Origin: Legionella shakespearei DSM 23087
GTDB lineage: Bacteria; Pseudomonadota; Gammaproteobacteria; Legionellales; Legionellaceae
DNA: 53,149 bases
NCBI RefSeq assembly: GCF_000373765.1
Contig: NZ_KB892434.1
Span: 1,175-54,323, forward strand
Direction: 5' to 3'
Shown: positions 25,293 to 35,064 of the stretch, piece after piece
Numbering within the stretch: the first letter of the stretch is position 1
How the letters are laid out: each line of letters begins with the position of its first letter
Translations under genes and position numbers: made by a program
Notes under the pieces: model-generated
Told to the model about the DNA's origin: nothing
What the model saw: the letters and a program-made list of their open reading frames with translations, nothing else
Database searches by the model: none

Positions 25293-27580
25293 GACTTACC
25301 GGCTCTGATTAATCCTCCCAGCCCCTCTTCCTCTAAAGCCCTTTGTAAATGAAAGCGAATTTCAGCAGGATGCTCAAATTCAAGAACTTCAGCCAGAATT
25401 TTACGGGCATTGGCAATAGCCAGATTACGAATCACCCATTTCACCCGCGGCAAGCTGGCTGAGTTCATACTCAAGGTATCAAAACCCATGGCAATCAATA
25501 AAATAACCGCTAAAGGATCACTGGCCATTTCACCACAAATACTCACTTCAACCCCAGCCGCATGCCCCCCTTCAACAATTTTAAGCAAGAGCCGTAACAT
25601 GGCCGGATGCAAGGAATCATAAAGGCCGGCTACTCGCGCATTATTCCTGTCTACAGCTAATAAATATTGGGTCAAATCGTTGCTGCCAACGGAGATGAAA
25701 TCAACGCGTTTGGCCATTTCCCGAGCCAGATAAGCTGCCGCTGGCACCTCAATCATCACTCCCAATTTGGGCTTTTCAATCACACAGCCTTCTTCCAGCA
25801 ATTCTTCGAATGCCTGTTCAATCAGATAGGTTGCCTCTTCTACTTCACTTAAATTGGTGATCATCGGCAGCATAATACGAAGGTTGTTTAATTCCTCACT
25901 CGCCCGCATCATCGCACGCACCTGAACCAGAAACACATCAGGATGATCGAGAGTAACGCGTATGCCACGCCATCCCAGATAGGGATTTTCTTCTTCCATC
26001 GGGAAGTAAGGCAGCACTTTATCACCACCAATGTCCAGAGTTCTCATAGTGACAAAACGAGGGGCGAAGGCTTTAAGCGTCTGTCGGTAAATAATGGTTT
26101 GTTCGTCTTCGGAAGGAAACCTGTCCCGGCTCATAAAAGGTACTTCTGAGCGGTACAGGCCGACCCCTTCAGCGCCCACGCTCATGGACATACCTGCGTC
26201 CATAGCCAGACCCGTATTCACTTGCAGGGAAACCCGGTAACTGTCCGTGGTTTCAGCCGGCTTGTCACGCAGGCTCACCAGGCTTTGATTTAATTCCAGC
26301 TCTTCCTGAGCTAACTGCTTGAATTCACTTAAGATGGTTTTGGAAGGCGAAACGTAGACATGACCGTAAAAGCCATCGACAATTAATGCCTTACGTGATA
26401 CAGATTCAAGTTTAAGCCCGCGAACGCCCATTACTGTCGGCACACCCAGTGCACGGGCCAAAATGGCGACATGAGAGTTATTTGAGCCTTTGGCAGAAAC
26501 TACCCCCGCCAATTGCCCTTCAGGAACTTCCGCGAGAGCGGCTGCAGTAACTTCTTCACCAATTAAAATAGTGCGTTTGGGATAGGCGATTTCTTCACGT
26601 TGTGTACGTTGTAATTCTGCCAGTACCCGGCGACCCAAATCACGGAAATCGCTAGCCCGTTCGCGCAGGTAATCGTCTTCCATGCTCTCAAATTGTGAGA
26701 CGTGTTTTTTAATGACTGTAGCCAGTGCCGCCTGGGCGCTGATGTGTTCATCGCGAATGACATGTTCCACTTCAGCACCAAGGCTGTCTTTATCAAGGAT
26801 GCGTAAATAAACATCAAAAAGTGCATGTTCTTCTTCGGCAACCGTGTCCTTCATCCGCTTGCCTAAGCGTCTCATATCATCTCTGGCGGCTTCCAAAGCC
26901 TCATAAAAGTCATTGATTTCGTCATCCAGATCTTCAACCGGATTACGCGGTACAGCATCAATATCAGCCATGGGATAAACCACCACAGCAGTACCAATAC
27001 CAATACCAGGAACACTGCCCACCCCGGTCAACGCGGTCTGGGCAGACTCAACTTTGGCAACGCCTAAAGGTTTGGGTTGGGTCAGCTCAGCCAGCTCCCC
27101 TGTGGCTTCCGCATGCGCAATAAGCCCGCCAAGTTGGGCTGCCAGAGTGATTAAAAAGGATTCCTCCGCATCATCAAAACAACGCTGCTCTACCTGCTGG
27201 ACGATTAAGACGCCATAGAGCTTTCTGTGCTGAATAATGGGCACACCCATGAAGGCATTTAAATGCTCTTCGCCTAGCAAAGGATTATGATAAAAATCAG
27301 GGTGCAAGGGGGCATCCTGCAGGTTAATGGGCTCTTCCCTGCGACCGATCAAACCAATAAGACCGCTATCGAGAGCAATGCGCACCCGAAACTCAGCTTG
27401 TTTATTTAAACCTTCAGTGGCAATTAAAACATATTCGGCATGTTTGTTATCGATAAGATAAACGGAAACGGCCTCAGCGTTAAGGGCTTTATTTATGCGT
27501 TGCACCAATATGCCAAGAGCTTCAGTTAAATGATTGGCGGCGGTGACATCTTGAACTATCCGTTTAAGTACTTTTAGCAT
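25289..27580 (-). CDS. ptsP: PEP-protein phosphotransferase PtsP (enzyme I Ntr)
   Basis: 763 residues: a GAF domain (about 15-155), then full enzyme I. The phosphoryl-accepting His370 lies in GSNNSHVAILAR. PEP site residues lie in MRTLDIGGDKVLPYF, and the active-site Cys682 is in SICGEMASDP. It phosphorylates the nitrogen-branch HPr (NPr) and so feeds a regulatory, non-sugar PTS. The ATG directly follows the rppH TAG. The rppH-ptsP order is widely conserved in gammaproteobacteria. Confidence 0.96.
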   Translation of the reverse strand: MLKVLKRIVQDVTAANHLTEALGILVQRINKALNAEAVSVYLIDNKHAEYVLIATEGLNKQAEFRVRIALDSGLIGLIGRREEPINLQDAPLHPDFYHNPLLGEEHLNAFMGVPIIQHRKLYGVLIVQQVEQRCFDDAEESFLITLAAQLGGLIAHAEATGELAELTQPKPLGVAKVESAQTALTGVGSVPGIGIGTAVVVYPMADIDAVPRNPVEDLDDEINDFYEALEAARDDMRRLGKRMKDTVAEEEHALFDVYLRILDKDSLGAEVEHVIRDEHISAQAALATVIKKHVSQFESMEDDYLRERASDFRDLGRRVLAELQRTQREEIAYPKRTILIGEEVTAAALAEVPEGQLAGVVSAKGSNNSHVAILARALGVPTVMGVRGLKLESVSRKALIVDGFYGHVYVSPSKTILSEFKQLAQEELELNQSLVSLRDKPAETTDSYRVSLQVNTGLAMDAGMSMSVGAEGVGLYRSEVPFMSRDRFPSEDEQTIIYRQTLKAFAPRFVTMRTLDIGGDKVLPYFPMEEENPYLGWRGIRVTLDHPDVFLVQVRAMMRASEELNNLRIMLPMITNLSEVEEATYLIEQAFEELLEEGCVIEKPKLGVMIEVPAAAYLAREMAKRVDFISVGSNDLTQYLLAVDRNNARVAGLYDSLHPAMLRLLLKIVEGGHAAGVEVSICGEMASDPLAVILLIAMGFDTLSMNSASLPRVKWVIRNLAIANARKILAEVLEFEHPAEIRFHLQRALEEEGLGGLIRAGKS

Positions 27581-28105
27581 CTAGGGCCTATGATTACCTC
27601 TTTTACGTTTCATACCGTAGGGAGTACGGCGATTTTTTAGTAAGGGTTCCAATTCTTTTAAAGCTTGTGTATACACTTGCCTTTTAAAAAAGATAACCTG
27701 ATCTTCTGGCTCATGGAAATCTATCCAGCGCCAACTGTCAAACTCCGGGGAGTCACTTAAATCCAGCCTTACCTTTTGTTCGCTGGAAACAAGCCTTAGC
27801 AAATACCATTTTTGCTTTTGCCCTATAACCAGAGGTTCACTGCCATGCCGCAGATACTGTTTCGGAAGCCGGTATTTCAGCCAGCGTTTGGTAGAGCCAA
27901 TGACTTCAACATCATGCTTTTCTAACCCTACTTCTTCATGTAATTCCCGAAACATAGCCTCCAGGGCTGTTTCACCTGCTGCCAATCCACCTTGCGGGAA
28001 TTGCCAGGCGTCATGGCCACTTCGTCTTCCCCAAAATACCCTGTCAGATCCGTTGACAAGGATAATACCTACATTCAACCGATAACCGGCACGATCAATC
28101 ACCAT
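27581..28105 (-). CDS. rppH: RNA pyrophosphohydrolase RppH
   Basis: 174 residues. The complete Nudix box is visible in GGLAAGETALEAMFRELHEE followed by VGL. The N-terminus YRLNVGIILVN and WQFPQGG are RppH-typical. It removes pyrophosphate from mRNA 5' ends and thereby starts decay. It is the first gene of rppH-ptsP-TSUP. A basic C-terminal tail (KNRRTPYGMKRKRGN) is present. Confidence 0.95.
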   Translation of the reverse strand: MVIDRAGYRLNVGIILVNGSDRVFWGRRSGHDAWQFPQGGLAAGETALEAMFRELHEEVGLEKHDVEVIGSTKRWLKYRLPKQYLRHGSEPLVIGQKQKWYLLRLVSSEQKVRLDLSDSPEFDSWRWIDFHEPEDQVIFFKRQVYTQALKELEPLLKNRRTPYGMKRKRGNHRP

Positions 28106-28185
28106 GATGTCACTGCTTAGACTAAACCGTTAATATCTTGATTTTTCCACAAAATACAAGACATTGGCAATTAAATCCGTAAATA

Positions 28186-29340
28186 TTATTGCGATGAGCC
28201 CATTCCTGGTGAAAAATCTGCGTCAAAATCAATATCAAGAGTCCTCTCAGCAGCTCTTGTTCGCTCGCGATTTAATGCGTTTAAATACCCCGAAAACATT
28301 AAGCCAAAACTTGGTTCTCTATAATATGTTGACTGTTCTGTGAGTATCACCTGATGCAGTGACGCATCAGCCTGAATAGTGCTGATTAACGAATTGACTT
28401 CATTCCCGGCCTCTCTTAACAGGGCAAGTTTTAAATGTTCCATTTGATCTTGCATGGTCATTGAATAGTTTGCTAATTCCGTAGTTAAAAGTCCAAAATA
28501 ATTCTCGTTAATCGATACAGAACCTGAGACTAACCAGGCATAACTGTAATATCCCGAAAATATCTCTTTAAGTAAACCAATGATGAAAGGGCTCCATCCA
28601 TCACCGAACCAGGTTTGGTCAGGAAATTCAGAGTTCGCCTTAATTAATAAGGAACCGACTTTGTTTAAGCCTTCGCAAATGGTTGCTACAGCCATTTGCG
28701 TACATTCTGTAAATGATTCTTTTGCTTGATTGATTTGATTGTGGTGTTGCTCAATTTCCTTTTGAATTTTTTTGGCCTGGAAATAATAAGACTGGGTATG
28801 ATCAGCCAAATTTTCTGTTGTATTACCTGCTTCATAATCAGTAATTAATTGCTGTATTTGGGGCAGATAGGATTGATAACTTTCTGTTTGCACGTGCTCA
28901 TGCTGTAACAATAAATCATATACCAGCTCTATGCCGTAACAAATTCGCAACGCAGTCAATGCATAGGTCAGCTTTCTCATAAAAATAAGTGTATCTTTCT
29001 CCAGACCATCTACTTCGGTATGATTAAATGCAAAAAACTCCCCTTCCAATTTTAAGCCCAGACCCGCTTGCAACATAATGTCGGTAAATTCAGTTAAAGA
29101 CTGGAAATCTATATTCAATAGTTCTTTACTCACTAAAGCCGGCACAGGATAGCCGCCAATGCATCCCATAACTTCTTTGATTTTTTGATTGTTTGCTTCG
29201 ATAAAGAAATAGTCGCCGATACTTTTTGCTATATTTTTTCTGGCAGTCGCGTAGTAGTTATGCCGAGATGAAATGGGAACCATAACAGTGCTTATTTCCT
29301 GTTGCAGCACGGAGGAATTTTTGATCTGTCCTTTGGGCAT
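28186..29340 (-). CDS. Hypothetical helical protein, Legionella-type (384 aa)
   Basis: No family recognised. The protein is largely alpha-helical and soluble, with a likely coiled-coil stretch around residues 190-225 (QAKKIQKEIEQHHNQINQAK) and a polar, acidic C-terminus (DIDFDADFSPGMGSSQ). ATG at 29340 has AAGGAG seven bases upstream, preferred to ATG at 29361. A strong promoter candidate lies 33-61 bases upstream. It is a single gene after a divergent asparaginase gene. A secreted effector is possible but rests only on style. Confidence 0.75.
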   Translation of the reverse strand: MPKGQIKNSSVLQQEISTVMVPISSRHNYYATARKNIAKSIGDYFFIEANNQKIKEVMGCIGGYPVPALVSKELLNIDFQSLTEFTDIMLQAGLGLKLEGEFFAFNHTEVDGLEKDTLIFMRKLTYALTALRICYGIELVYDLLLQHEHVQTESYQSYLPQIQQLITDYEAGNTTENLADHTQSYYFQAKKIQKEIEQHHNQINQAKESFTECTQMAVATICEGLNKVGSLLIKANSEFPDQTWFGDGWSPFIIGLLKEIFSGYYSYAWLVSGSVSINENYFGLLTTELANYSMTMQDQMEHLKLALLREAGNEVNSLISTIQADASLHQVILTEQSTYYREPSFGLMFSGYLNALNRERTRAAERTLDIDFDADFSPGMGSSQ

Positions 29341-29372
29341 AACTATCTCCTTTACATCCATTATGGCTTTAA

Positions 29373-29401
29373 TTTCTACCTTGCAGCATGAATCGTGTCA
29401 A
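29373..29401 (-). promoter_or_regulatory. Sigma-70-like promoter candidate for the gene at 28186
   Basis: On the minus strand TTGACA (complement of 29396-29401) is followed by 17 bases and then TAGAAA (complement of 29373-29378). It has a consensus -35 element and optimal spacing. Confidence 0.5.
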
Positions 29402-29509
29402 GTAGTTATTTGTACTTTTATTTTCTGCCTTCTCTGGTGCCCATAAACACTTTTCCAATATTCTTCTTATAAGGCATAATGGAACTAAATATTCCCATCT
29501 GAAAATGAT

Positions 29510-30529
29510 ATGAAAAAACGCATTTTGATTATTAATACGGGCGGCACTATCAGTTCTGTCAAAACCGACCATGGTTACGAACCTGCACCGGGATACGTAG
29601 AATCAGCTCTGGCGCAGATTCCGGCTTTAAAGCATAAAGACATGCCAATTTACACGATTAAGGAATATCAGCCCTTACTGGATTCTTCCAACATGACAGT
29701 AAATGAATGGAACCGGATTGCTTACGACATAGCCAAAGAATACGATCATTTTGATGGTTTTGTCGTGTTTCATGGTACTGACACCATGGCGTATACGGCT
29801 TCGGCTTTGTCCTTTATGTTAGAAAACCTGGGGAAACCGGTTATTGTAACAGGTTCGCAGATTCCTTTGTCAGAGGTGCGTAATGACGCGATTGACAATG
29901 TCATTACCTCCTTATGGCTTTGTGCACATCAACCCATTAATGAGGTCTGCATTTACTTTAATCAGCATTTATTACGAGGCAACAGAAGCCAAAAAATCAG
30001 TGCCCAACGCTTTAATGCTTTTGACTCACCGAATTACCCTCATTTGGCCGCAATTGGAATAGACATTGAACTGCATCAACATCTGTTGCGCAAAGCACCT
30101 GAAAAACCTTTTCATTTGCAAACGATTACCCCACATTTCATTGCCAATTTCCGGCTGTTTCCAGGCTTTGCTTCCGATGTTCTGGCTTATGTGTTAAGCC
30201 AGTCTTTGCGTGGTTTAATCCTTGAAACTTATGGCGCGGGTAATGCCCAGAATAACGATCCGCGCTTTTTACAGTTACTCAAAGAGGCTTGTGATCGGGG
30301 GATCATCATTATTAACTGTACCCAATGCAAGGAAGGACATGTGGAAATGAGCCAATACGCTACCGGCCATACTTTAAAGCACGCGGGATTGATTAGCGGC
30401 CATGACATGACTCCTGAAGCAGCTCATTGCAAGTTATTGTATTTATTGAGTAAAAATGTAAGTATTCCAGAAGTTAAAACATTGATGGAAACGGATCTCT
30501 GTGGCGAATTACATCAGGTGAATGGTTAA
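29510..30529 (+). CDS. ansA: L-asparaginase, cytoplasmic type I
   Basis: 339 residues, close to E. coli AnsA, with no signal peptide. The two catalytic threonine regions are intact: INTGGTISS near the N-terminus and VFHGTDTMAYTASAL around residue 90. It hydrolyses asparagine to aspartate and ammonia. It diverges from the hypothetical gene and is followed by a family B element. Confidence 0.93.
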   Translation: MKKRILIINTGGTISSVKTDHGYEPAPGYVESALAQIPALKHKDMPIYTIKEYQPLLDSSNMTVNEWNRIAYDIAKEYDHFDGFVVFHGTDTMAYTASALSFMLENLGKPVIVTGSQIPLSEVRNDAIDNVITSLWLCAHQPINEVCIYFNQHLLRGNRSQKISAQRFNAFDSPNYPHLAAIGIDIELHQHLLRKAPEKPFHLQTITPHFIANFRLFPGFASDVLAYVLSQSLRGLILETYGAGNAQNNDPRFLQLLKEACDRGIIIINCTQCKEGHVEMSQYATGHTLKHAGLISGHDMTPEAAHCKLLYLLSKNVSIPEVKTLMETDLCGELHQVNG

Positions 30530-30532
30530 CGT

Positions 30533-30614
30533 GTAGCCCGTATTAGGCGATAGCCGTAATACGGGATCGAAGCTTGAATTACCCCGTATTACGGCTATCG
30601 CCTAATACGGGCTA
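30533..30614. repeat. Family B two-hairpin repeat
   Basis: Left stem gtagcccgtattaggcgata..., spacer gatcgaagcttgaatta, right stem with gctatcgcctaatacgggct. Both stems are near-identical, between convergent genes. Confidence 0.9.
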
Positions 30615-30648
30615 GGGATCTGCCATTAAGTTAACGTGAGTTCCGCCG

Positions 30649-31479
30649 CTACATCGCAAAACTGGATTGCTTTAAGATACTGTTTGTTGGGTCAATTTCG
30701 TTGATAGCATTCTGCATACTGACTTCCAAACGTCCTCTGCTTGGTTTGATTGTCGGGGTGGAAACCTGGGCTGTAGCAAAAAAGCCTACACTGACTGGTA
30801 TGGCGCTGGACACTTGAGAGCCCACACAGATTTTAGCGTTATCTCGCTGAATGGCCTGAATTTCCAGGAGCACTGCTTCTTTTCGCGCATCCTCATATCC
30901 ATCTTTGATCGCCAGTAATTTTTTTTCACATGCAGTAAGATGCAGCAGCAGGCATGCTTCTTTCTTCTCCCTGATCTCGACCGTAGACGCTCCGCCAACA
31001 GCAGTAAATGCCTTAGTTAAAACACCATCTTCTGTGGGAGTAAAAATATTTTCACCGAAATAAAATGCAGAGTGGGCACATAAGATATGGAAAGGATCAT
31101 CATCACTGGGAATATCAATCAGTTTGTAAGACAAACCGGAAAGCACATTACAAAATCGATCTAAATCAGAGTTAATCTTGGTTAGCGTATCATTTAAGTG
31201 CCCTCTGGTATAAGCAGCTTCCTTGCGTATTTTTTCAACTTCGGTATCTATTCCAAGAACCAGTTCTTTTAAATTCTCCAGATTTTTTTTATCAGACTCA
31301 TCAGAGGCATAATCTTCAACAGCCCGTCTTAATTTCAGTGTCAGATTTCTTTGCTTTTCTGATAAATCAGCATTTCGCAATCCCCCAAACCACCCCTGAT
31401 CAGCTGCGCTTGATTCTTTCATCGATTGATCCAGGCATCGCAGAATAAGTGTTTTAGCTGCTTTAATAAATATCGTCAT
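30649..31479 (-). CDS. Hypothetical coiled-coil protein (276 aa)
   Basis: No family recognised. The first two-thirds are strongly charged and helical (about residues 35-130, SEKQRNLTLKLRRAVEDYAS), consistent with coiled coil. A Ser/Thr-rich segment and a tail ending LKQSSFAM follow. The ATG at 31479 has AAGGAG seven bases upstream. It lies alone between the asparaginase and glmU genes and may be a lineage-specific or effector-like protein; this is inference. Confidence 0.72.
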   Translation of the reverse strand: MTIFIKAAKTLILRCLDQSMKESSAADQGWFGGLRNADLSEKQRNLTLKLRRAVEDYASDESDKKNLENLKELVLGIDTEVEKIRKEAAYTRGHLNDTLTKINSDLDRFCNVLSGLSYKLIDIPSDDDPFHILCAHSAFYFGENIFTPTEDGVLTKAFTAVGGASTVEIREKKEACLLLHLTACEKKLLAIKDGYEDARKEAVLLEIQAIQRDNAKICVGSQVSSAIPVSVGFFATAQVSTPTIKPSRGRLEVSMQNAINEIDPTNSILKQSSFAM

Positions 31480-31600
31480 TGCACTACTCCTTTAACTGCA
31501 ATTTTTTTATTATATCCATCTTTACTTCATTCATAACATTGAGGCAGACTGTTTAAATCAGCATCTGTTATGTATTTCAACCTAGGAAATCACAAATCTC

Positions 31601-32980
31601 ATGAATTTACAAATTATTATTTTAGCTGCGGGTCAAGGTAAGCGGATGTACTCCAACACCCCTAAAGTCCTCCACCCTATAGCAGGAAAACCCATGCTCA
31701 CTCGAGTAGTGGAAACCGCACAGCAATTAAATCCTGATGCAATTCATATTATTTATGGTCATGGTGGTGAACAAATTAAGAATTCACTCCCTGATTTACC
31801 TGTACATTGGGTTCATCAGGCAGAACAGTTAGGTACTGGCCATGCAGTAATGCAAGCCTTGCCTCATATTCCGCCTCATGCACAAGTCCTGGTATTATCC
31901 GCTGATGTGCCACTCATTCAGGCAAAAACGCTTCGCGCTTTGATAGAGCGCAGCACAACAGCAGACATACATCAATCCGTTTTAGCACTCCTGGTTGCCA
32001 ACCTCGAAGACCCGAGCGGTCTTGGGCGTATTATCAGAAACAACCAAGGTGAAATTTCTGCCATTGTAGAAGAAAAGGATGCACAGGAGCAAGAAAAGAA
32101 TATAAAAGAAATTTATACTGGCATTTGCTGCGCTAAAGCCAGCGATTTAGAGGTATGGTTACCCCAATTGGGTAATAATAATGCTCAGGGCGAATATTAT
32201 TTGACTGAAATTATTGCCATGGCCGTAAAAAATCAGGTACCTATTACCTCATTGGCGGTTAACGATTGTTTTGAAATCCAGGGGGTAAATAACCGTTTAC
32301 AATTACAGCAGTTAGAACGGGTCTGGCAAAAAAGGACAGCAGAACAATTTCTGGCCGATGGAGTGATGATAGCTGATGCAAACCGTTTTGATTTACGTGG
32401 AGAATTAACCTGCGGTAAAGACGTATTCATTGACGTTAATTGCGTGTTGAGTGGTACCGTAATTCTAGGGGATGGCTGCAAGATAGGCCCAAATTGCAGT
32501 TTGACCAATGTCACTTTGGGCGCTGGTACCGAAATTTATCCCAATAGTGTCCTGGAGGGAAGTATTACAGCAGAAGAGTGCCAGATAGGACCATTTGCCC
32601 GCTTAAGGGAAGGAACCAGACTCGCCGCACACTGCAAAATCGGCAATTTTGTGGAAACCAAAAAGGCGATTTTTGATGAAGGCTCCAAGGCTAATCATTT
32701 AAGTTATCTAGGTGATGTCAGCGTAGGCAAAAAAGTGAATATTGGTGCAGGCACGATAACCTGCAACTACGATGGTGCAAACAAGCATCAAACCATTATA
32801 GAAGACGGTGCATTTATAGGTTCAGACACGCAATTGGTGGCTCCAGTCACTATAGGAGCTAACGCTACCATAGGCGCAGGAAGTACTATACGGAAAAATG
32901 CTCCGGCAAATGAACTTACATTAACAGAATCCCGGCAAAAGACGTTGTCAGGGTGGAAAAGACCTGTGAAAAAAAAATGA
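31601..32980 (+). CDS. glmU: Bifunctional GlmU (glucosamine-1-P acetyltransferase / UDP-GlcNAc pyrophosphorylase)
   Basis: 459 residues. The N-terminal uridyltransferase has LAAGQGKRMYSNTPKVLHP. The C-terminal left-handed beta-helix acetyltransferase shows hexapeptide repeats (NIGAGTITCNYDG). It performs the last two steps to UDP-GlcNAc for peptidoglycan and LPS. It is monocistronic here; a 12-bp stem lies just downstream. Confidence 0.97.
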   Translation: MNLQIIILAAGQGKRMYSNTPKVLHPIAGKPMLTRVVETAQQLNPDAIHIIYGHGGEQIKNSLPDLPVHWVHQAEQLGTGHAVMQALPHIPPHAQVLVLSADVPLIQAKTLRALIERSTTADIHQSVLALLVANLEDPSGLGRIIRNNQGEISAIVEEKDAQEQEKNIKEIYTGICCAKASDLEVWLPQLGNNNAQGEYYLTEIIAMAVKNQVPITSLAVNDCFEIQGVNNRLQLQQLERVWQKRTAEQFLADGVMIADANRFDLRGELTCGKDVFIDVNCVLSGTVILGDGCKIGPNCSLTNVTLGAGTEIYPNSVLEGSITAEECQIGPFARLREGTRLAAHCKIGNFVETKKAIFDEGSKANHLSYLGDVSVGKKVNIGAGTITCNYDGANKHQTIIEDGAFIGSDTQLVAPVTIGANATIGAGSTIRKNAPANELTLTESRQKTLSGWKRPVKKK

Positions 32981-32995
32981 AGGATCATACCAAAA

Positions 32996-33025
32996 CATAT
33001 CCCGCGGATTAACCCGCGGGATATG
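32996..33025. terminator. Hairpin between convergent glmU and acidic-protein genes
   Basis: A perfect 12-bp stem, catatcccgcgg / ccgcgggatatg, with loop attaac. No strong T-run follows on either strand, so intrinsic termination is plausible but not certain. Confidence 0.6.
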
Positions 33026-33050
33026 ATAAAAGCCTTTAATCAAACATTTA

Positions 33051-33401
33051 TTACACGCCACCTATACCACCAACTACACCGGATACAGCGCCAGTTCCAC
33101 TATCCTCAAGAGATGTCGCATTAGTAACCTGATCATCTGCAGCATCAGTCATGGTATCTTCTGTCTTTTCTTTATTTTTTTCCTGATCAGCTATTCCCAT
33201 TGCCTGTGCTTCAGCCTGAGCATGAGATACCGTATTTTTATCATCCGCCTTTTGCATTGTTACAGAAGTTTCCGCACCCATCTCCCCGACTTGTTGTTGA
33301 GAGGTTCCTCGTTCTAACATGTCGGCAGCATCAAGTTTTGGATCATCCATAGTGTTTAAAAACGCTTGCTGAGCGTCTTTTCCAACTGTGTCATCAGACA
33401 T
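33051..33401 (-). CDS. Small acidic hypothetical protein (116 aa)
   Basis: Highly polar, rich in Asp, Glu, Gln, Thr and Ala, low in aromatic residues, with a Gly/Val tail (VSGVVGGIGGV). It looks intrinsically disordered. The ATG at 33401 follows an AAGGAG ribosome site (minus strand taaggagattacg), supporting expression. No family is recognised. It is convergent with glmU. Confidence 0.7.
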   Translation of the reverse strand: MSDDTVGKDAQQAFLNTMDDPKLDAADMLERGTSQQQVGEMGAETSVTMQKADDKNTVSHAQAEAQAMGIADQEKNKEKTEDTMTDAADDQVTNATSLEDSGTGAVSGVVGGIGGV

Positions 33402-33558
33402 CGTAATCTCCTTACCAAGTCATTAATTTAGTTAGAGCCTGGCAATACAGCAATACTTCGCTATTCCAGATAATTTAATTATAGGACAGGTTAAAAAAAA
33501 ATCAAAGGAGGCAAATACAGCACAAAGGCAATCGAAGGCTGGGATTCTAAAAAACTAA

Positions 33559-34851
33559 TTATTTATTATGAACCTGGCGATACCACCTGGAATCTTTTTT
33601 TTCAAGAATCCGGCAAAACCAAAGTATGGCAGGTAAGGTGATAAAAGTCATAAACAATTTGTATTGCCACACGTTAGCTGCCAGATTGATGATTTGCTCA
33701 GCGGGGTAAATGCCGCCAAATAACAGGCTATAGTCCACCAGACACAAGAGTGAACTGGAACAAATATTAGCAATAACGATACGCAAGGGGCGTTGCAATT
33801 CCCATTTCAAATGCTTTAAATAATGCAACAACATGGCATTACCCAGAAAAGTTACAAACAAGGACAATGAAGCGGCCGGCAATCTTCTGGGCAAAATATA
33901 ATGATAAAAGGGATTTAAATTAAAAAAGGGAGGAGAAGGAAAGGCCACAATAGTCATCAGTAACGCATCAAAAGCAAATTGAGCTGCGATCAGGGTAAAA
34001 GCCAGTTTCAAGTTCGCTTTATAGCCCCACAGTTCGCCAATAATGGCGCTAATAACCATCGTGATGGGGAAAAAAATACAACTGGCAGACAGAATGCTGT
34101 CTTTACTAAAAGAAACGATACGGTATTCACAGGCCAGACATACGAGCATGACAGCCACAGCAAAACAGAGCAGATAATGATATATGGGAAAAGGAACAAT
34201 GTCGTTCCTTAGTATCGGCTCCTTCTGCTCAGAATGCTTTTCTTCTAAAAAGAAAGACAAATAACTCACAGCTATGAGCAAGAGCAACAAAGAAGTAATC
34301 ATGAAGGAGTCAATGAAAATCTGCTTGAAACTATGGGCATGGGGATCTGAAAACAGCAGATAAAAATCAATACAAAAAAAGCTTAGCCCCCCAAAAACAC
34401 TCAACATCGTGCACTGTTTGGGGGAGGACAAAAACGCCCTGGTCTTGTTGCAAAGCAATAAATGCGGTAAATAAAAACTCAAAGTAAATGAAATAGTTGT
34501 AGCAAAAAATTTCTTGGGAATGTCTTCAAAAATGATTTGATAAACAGGGTTATCATGCATGTAATCAGCCGCAGGTAAATTAACCAGTACATAAACACCG
34601 ATACAAAACAAATATAAGGTCATCAAAGAGATATTCAGCAAATGACGTTGCTCTCTGAAATTACAATTTCTTAAAGTAAAAAGGTAGATACCCGCAATTA
34701 AGGGAGCAAGAAGGCTGTTTACGGAAAAAACCAGGCCCTCCAAAAGAACAATCTTAAAGGATACATTGATCAATAAAATAAGACAGGTAATCATACTTAC
34801 TGACAAGAGTAGAAAGCCGGGAGACTGTTGGGAGGGGACTGATTTATTCAT
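33559..34851 (-). CDS. Tandem VUT/YhhQ-like multi-pass membrane protein (430 aa)
   Basis: About 12 hydrophobic helices. The C-terminal half (about 225-420) carries features of the YhhQ/VUT transporter family: FFPITMVISAIIGELWGY, an Arg-rich RRLPAASLSLFVTFLGNAML segment, and CLVDYSLLFGG. The N-terminal half (about 20-215) shows the same order in weaker form (PLIAGIYLFTL, PKKFFATTISFTLSFYLPHL, CIDFYLLFSD). A typical YhhQ has one such unit of about 220 residues, so this looks like an internal duplication. YhhQ imports queuosine precursors; the substrate here is unknown and family membership is my reading of motifs. The ribosome site is weak. Confidence 0.6.
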   Translation of the reverse strand: MNKSVPSQQSPGFLLLSVSMITCLILLINVSFKIVLLEGLVFSVNSLLAPLIAGIYLFTLRNCNFREQRHLLNISLMTLYLFCIGVYVLVNLPAADYMHDNPVYQIIFEDIPKKFFATTISFTLSFYLPHLLLCNKTRAFLSSPKQCTMLSVFGGLSFFCIDFYLLFSDPHAHSFKQIFIDSFMITSLLLLLIAVSYLSFFLEEKHSEQKEPILRNDIVPFPIYHYLLCFAVAVMLVCLACEYRIVSFSKDSILSASCIFFPITMVISAIIGELWGYKANLKLAFTLIAAQFAFDALLMTIVAFPSPPFFNLNPFYHYILPRRLPAASLSLFVTFLGNAMLLHYLKHLKWELQRPLRIVIANICSSSLLCLVDYSLLFGGIYPAEQIINLAANVWQYKLFMTFITLPAILWFCRILEKKDSRWYRQVHNK

Positions 34852-35064
34852 GTTCAGGAGACGAATGTCTCTTATTGTGCTACCTGGATCACAAATATAA
34901 CACTATTGACTCAATTTTAGCAAGTTGTGATATCGAACAAAGAGAGCCAGGCATGAAAAGATGTCCGCCTCTGCGAGCATTAGCGAACATAGAAGAGTTC
35001 TTATGCTATAAATTAATGATGATCATGAAGAAATAATACAATCCTGATGCAGGGGCACCATTTG

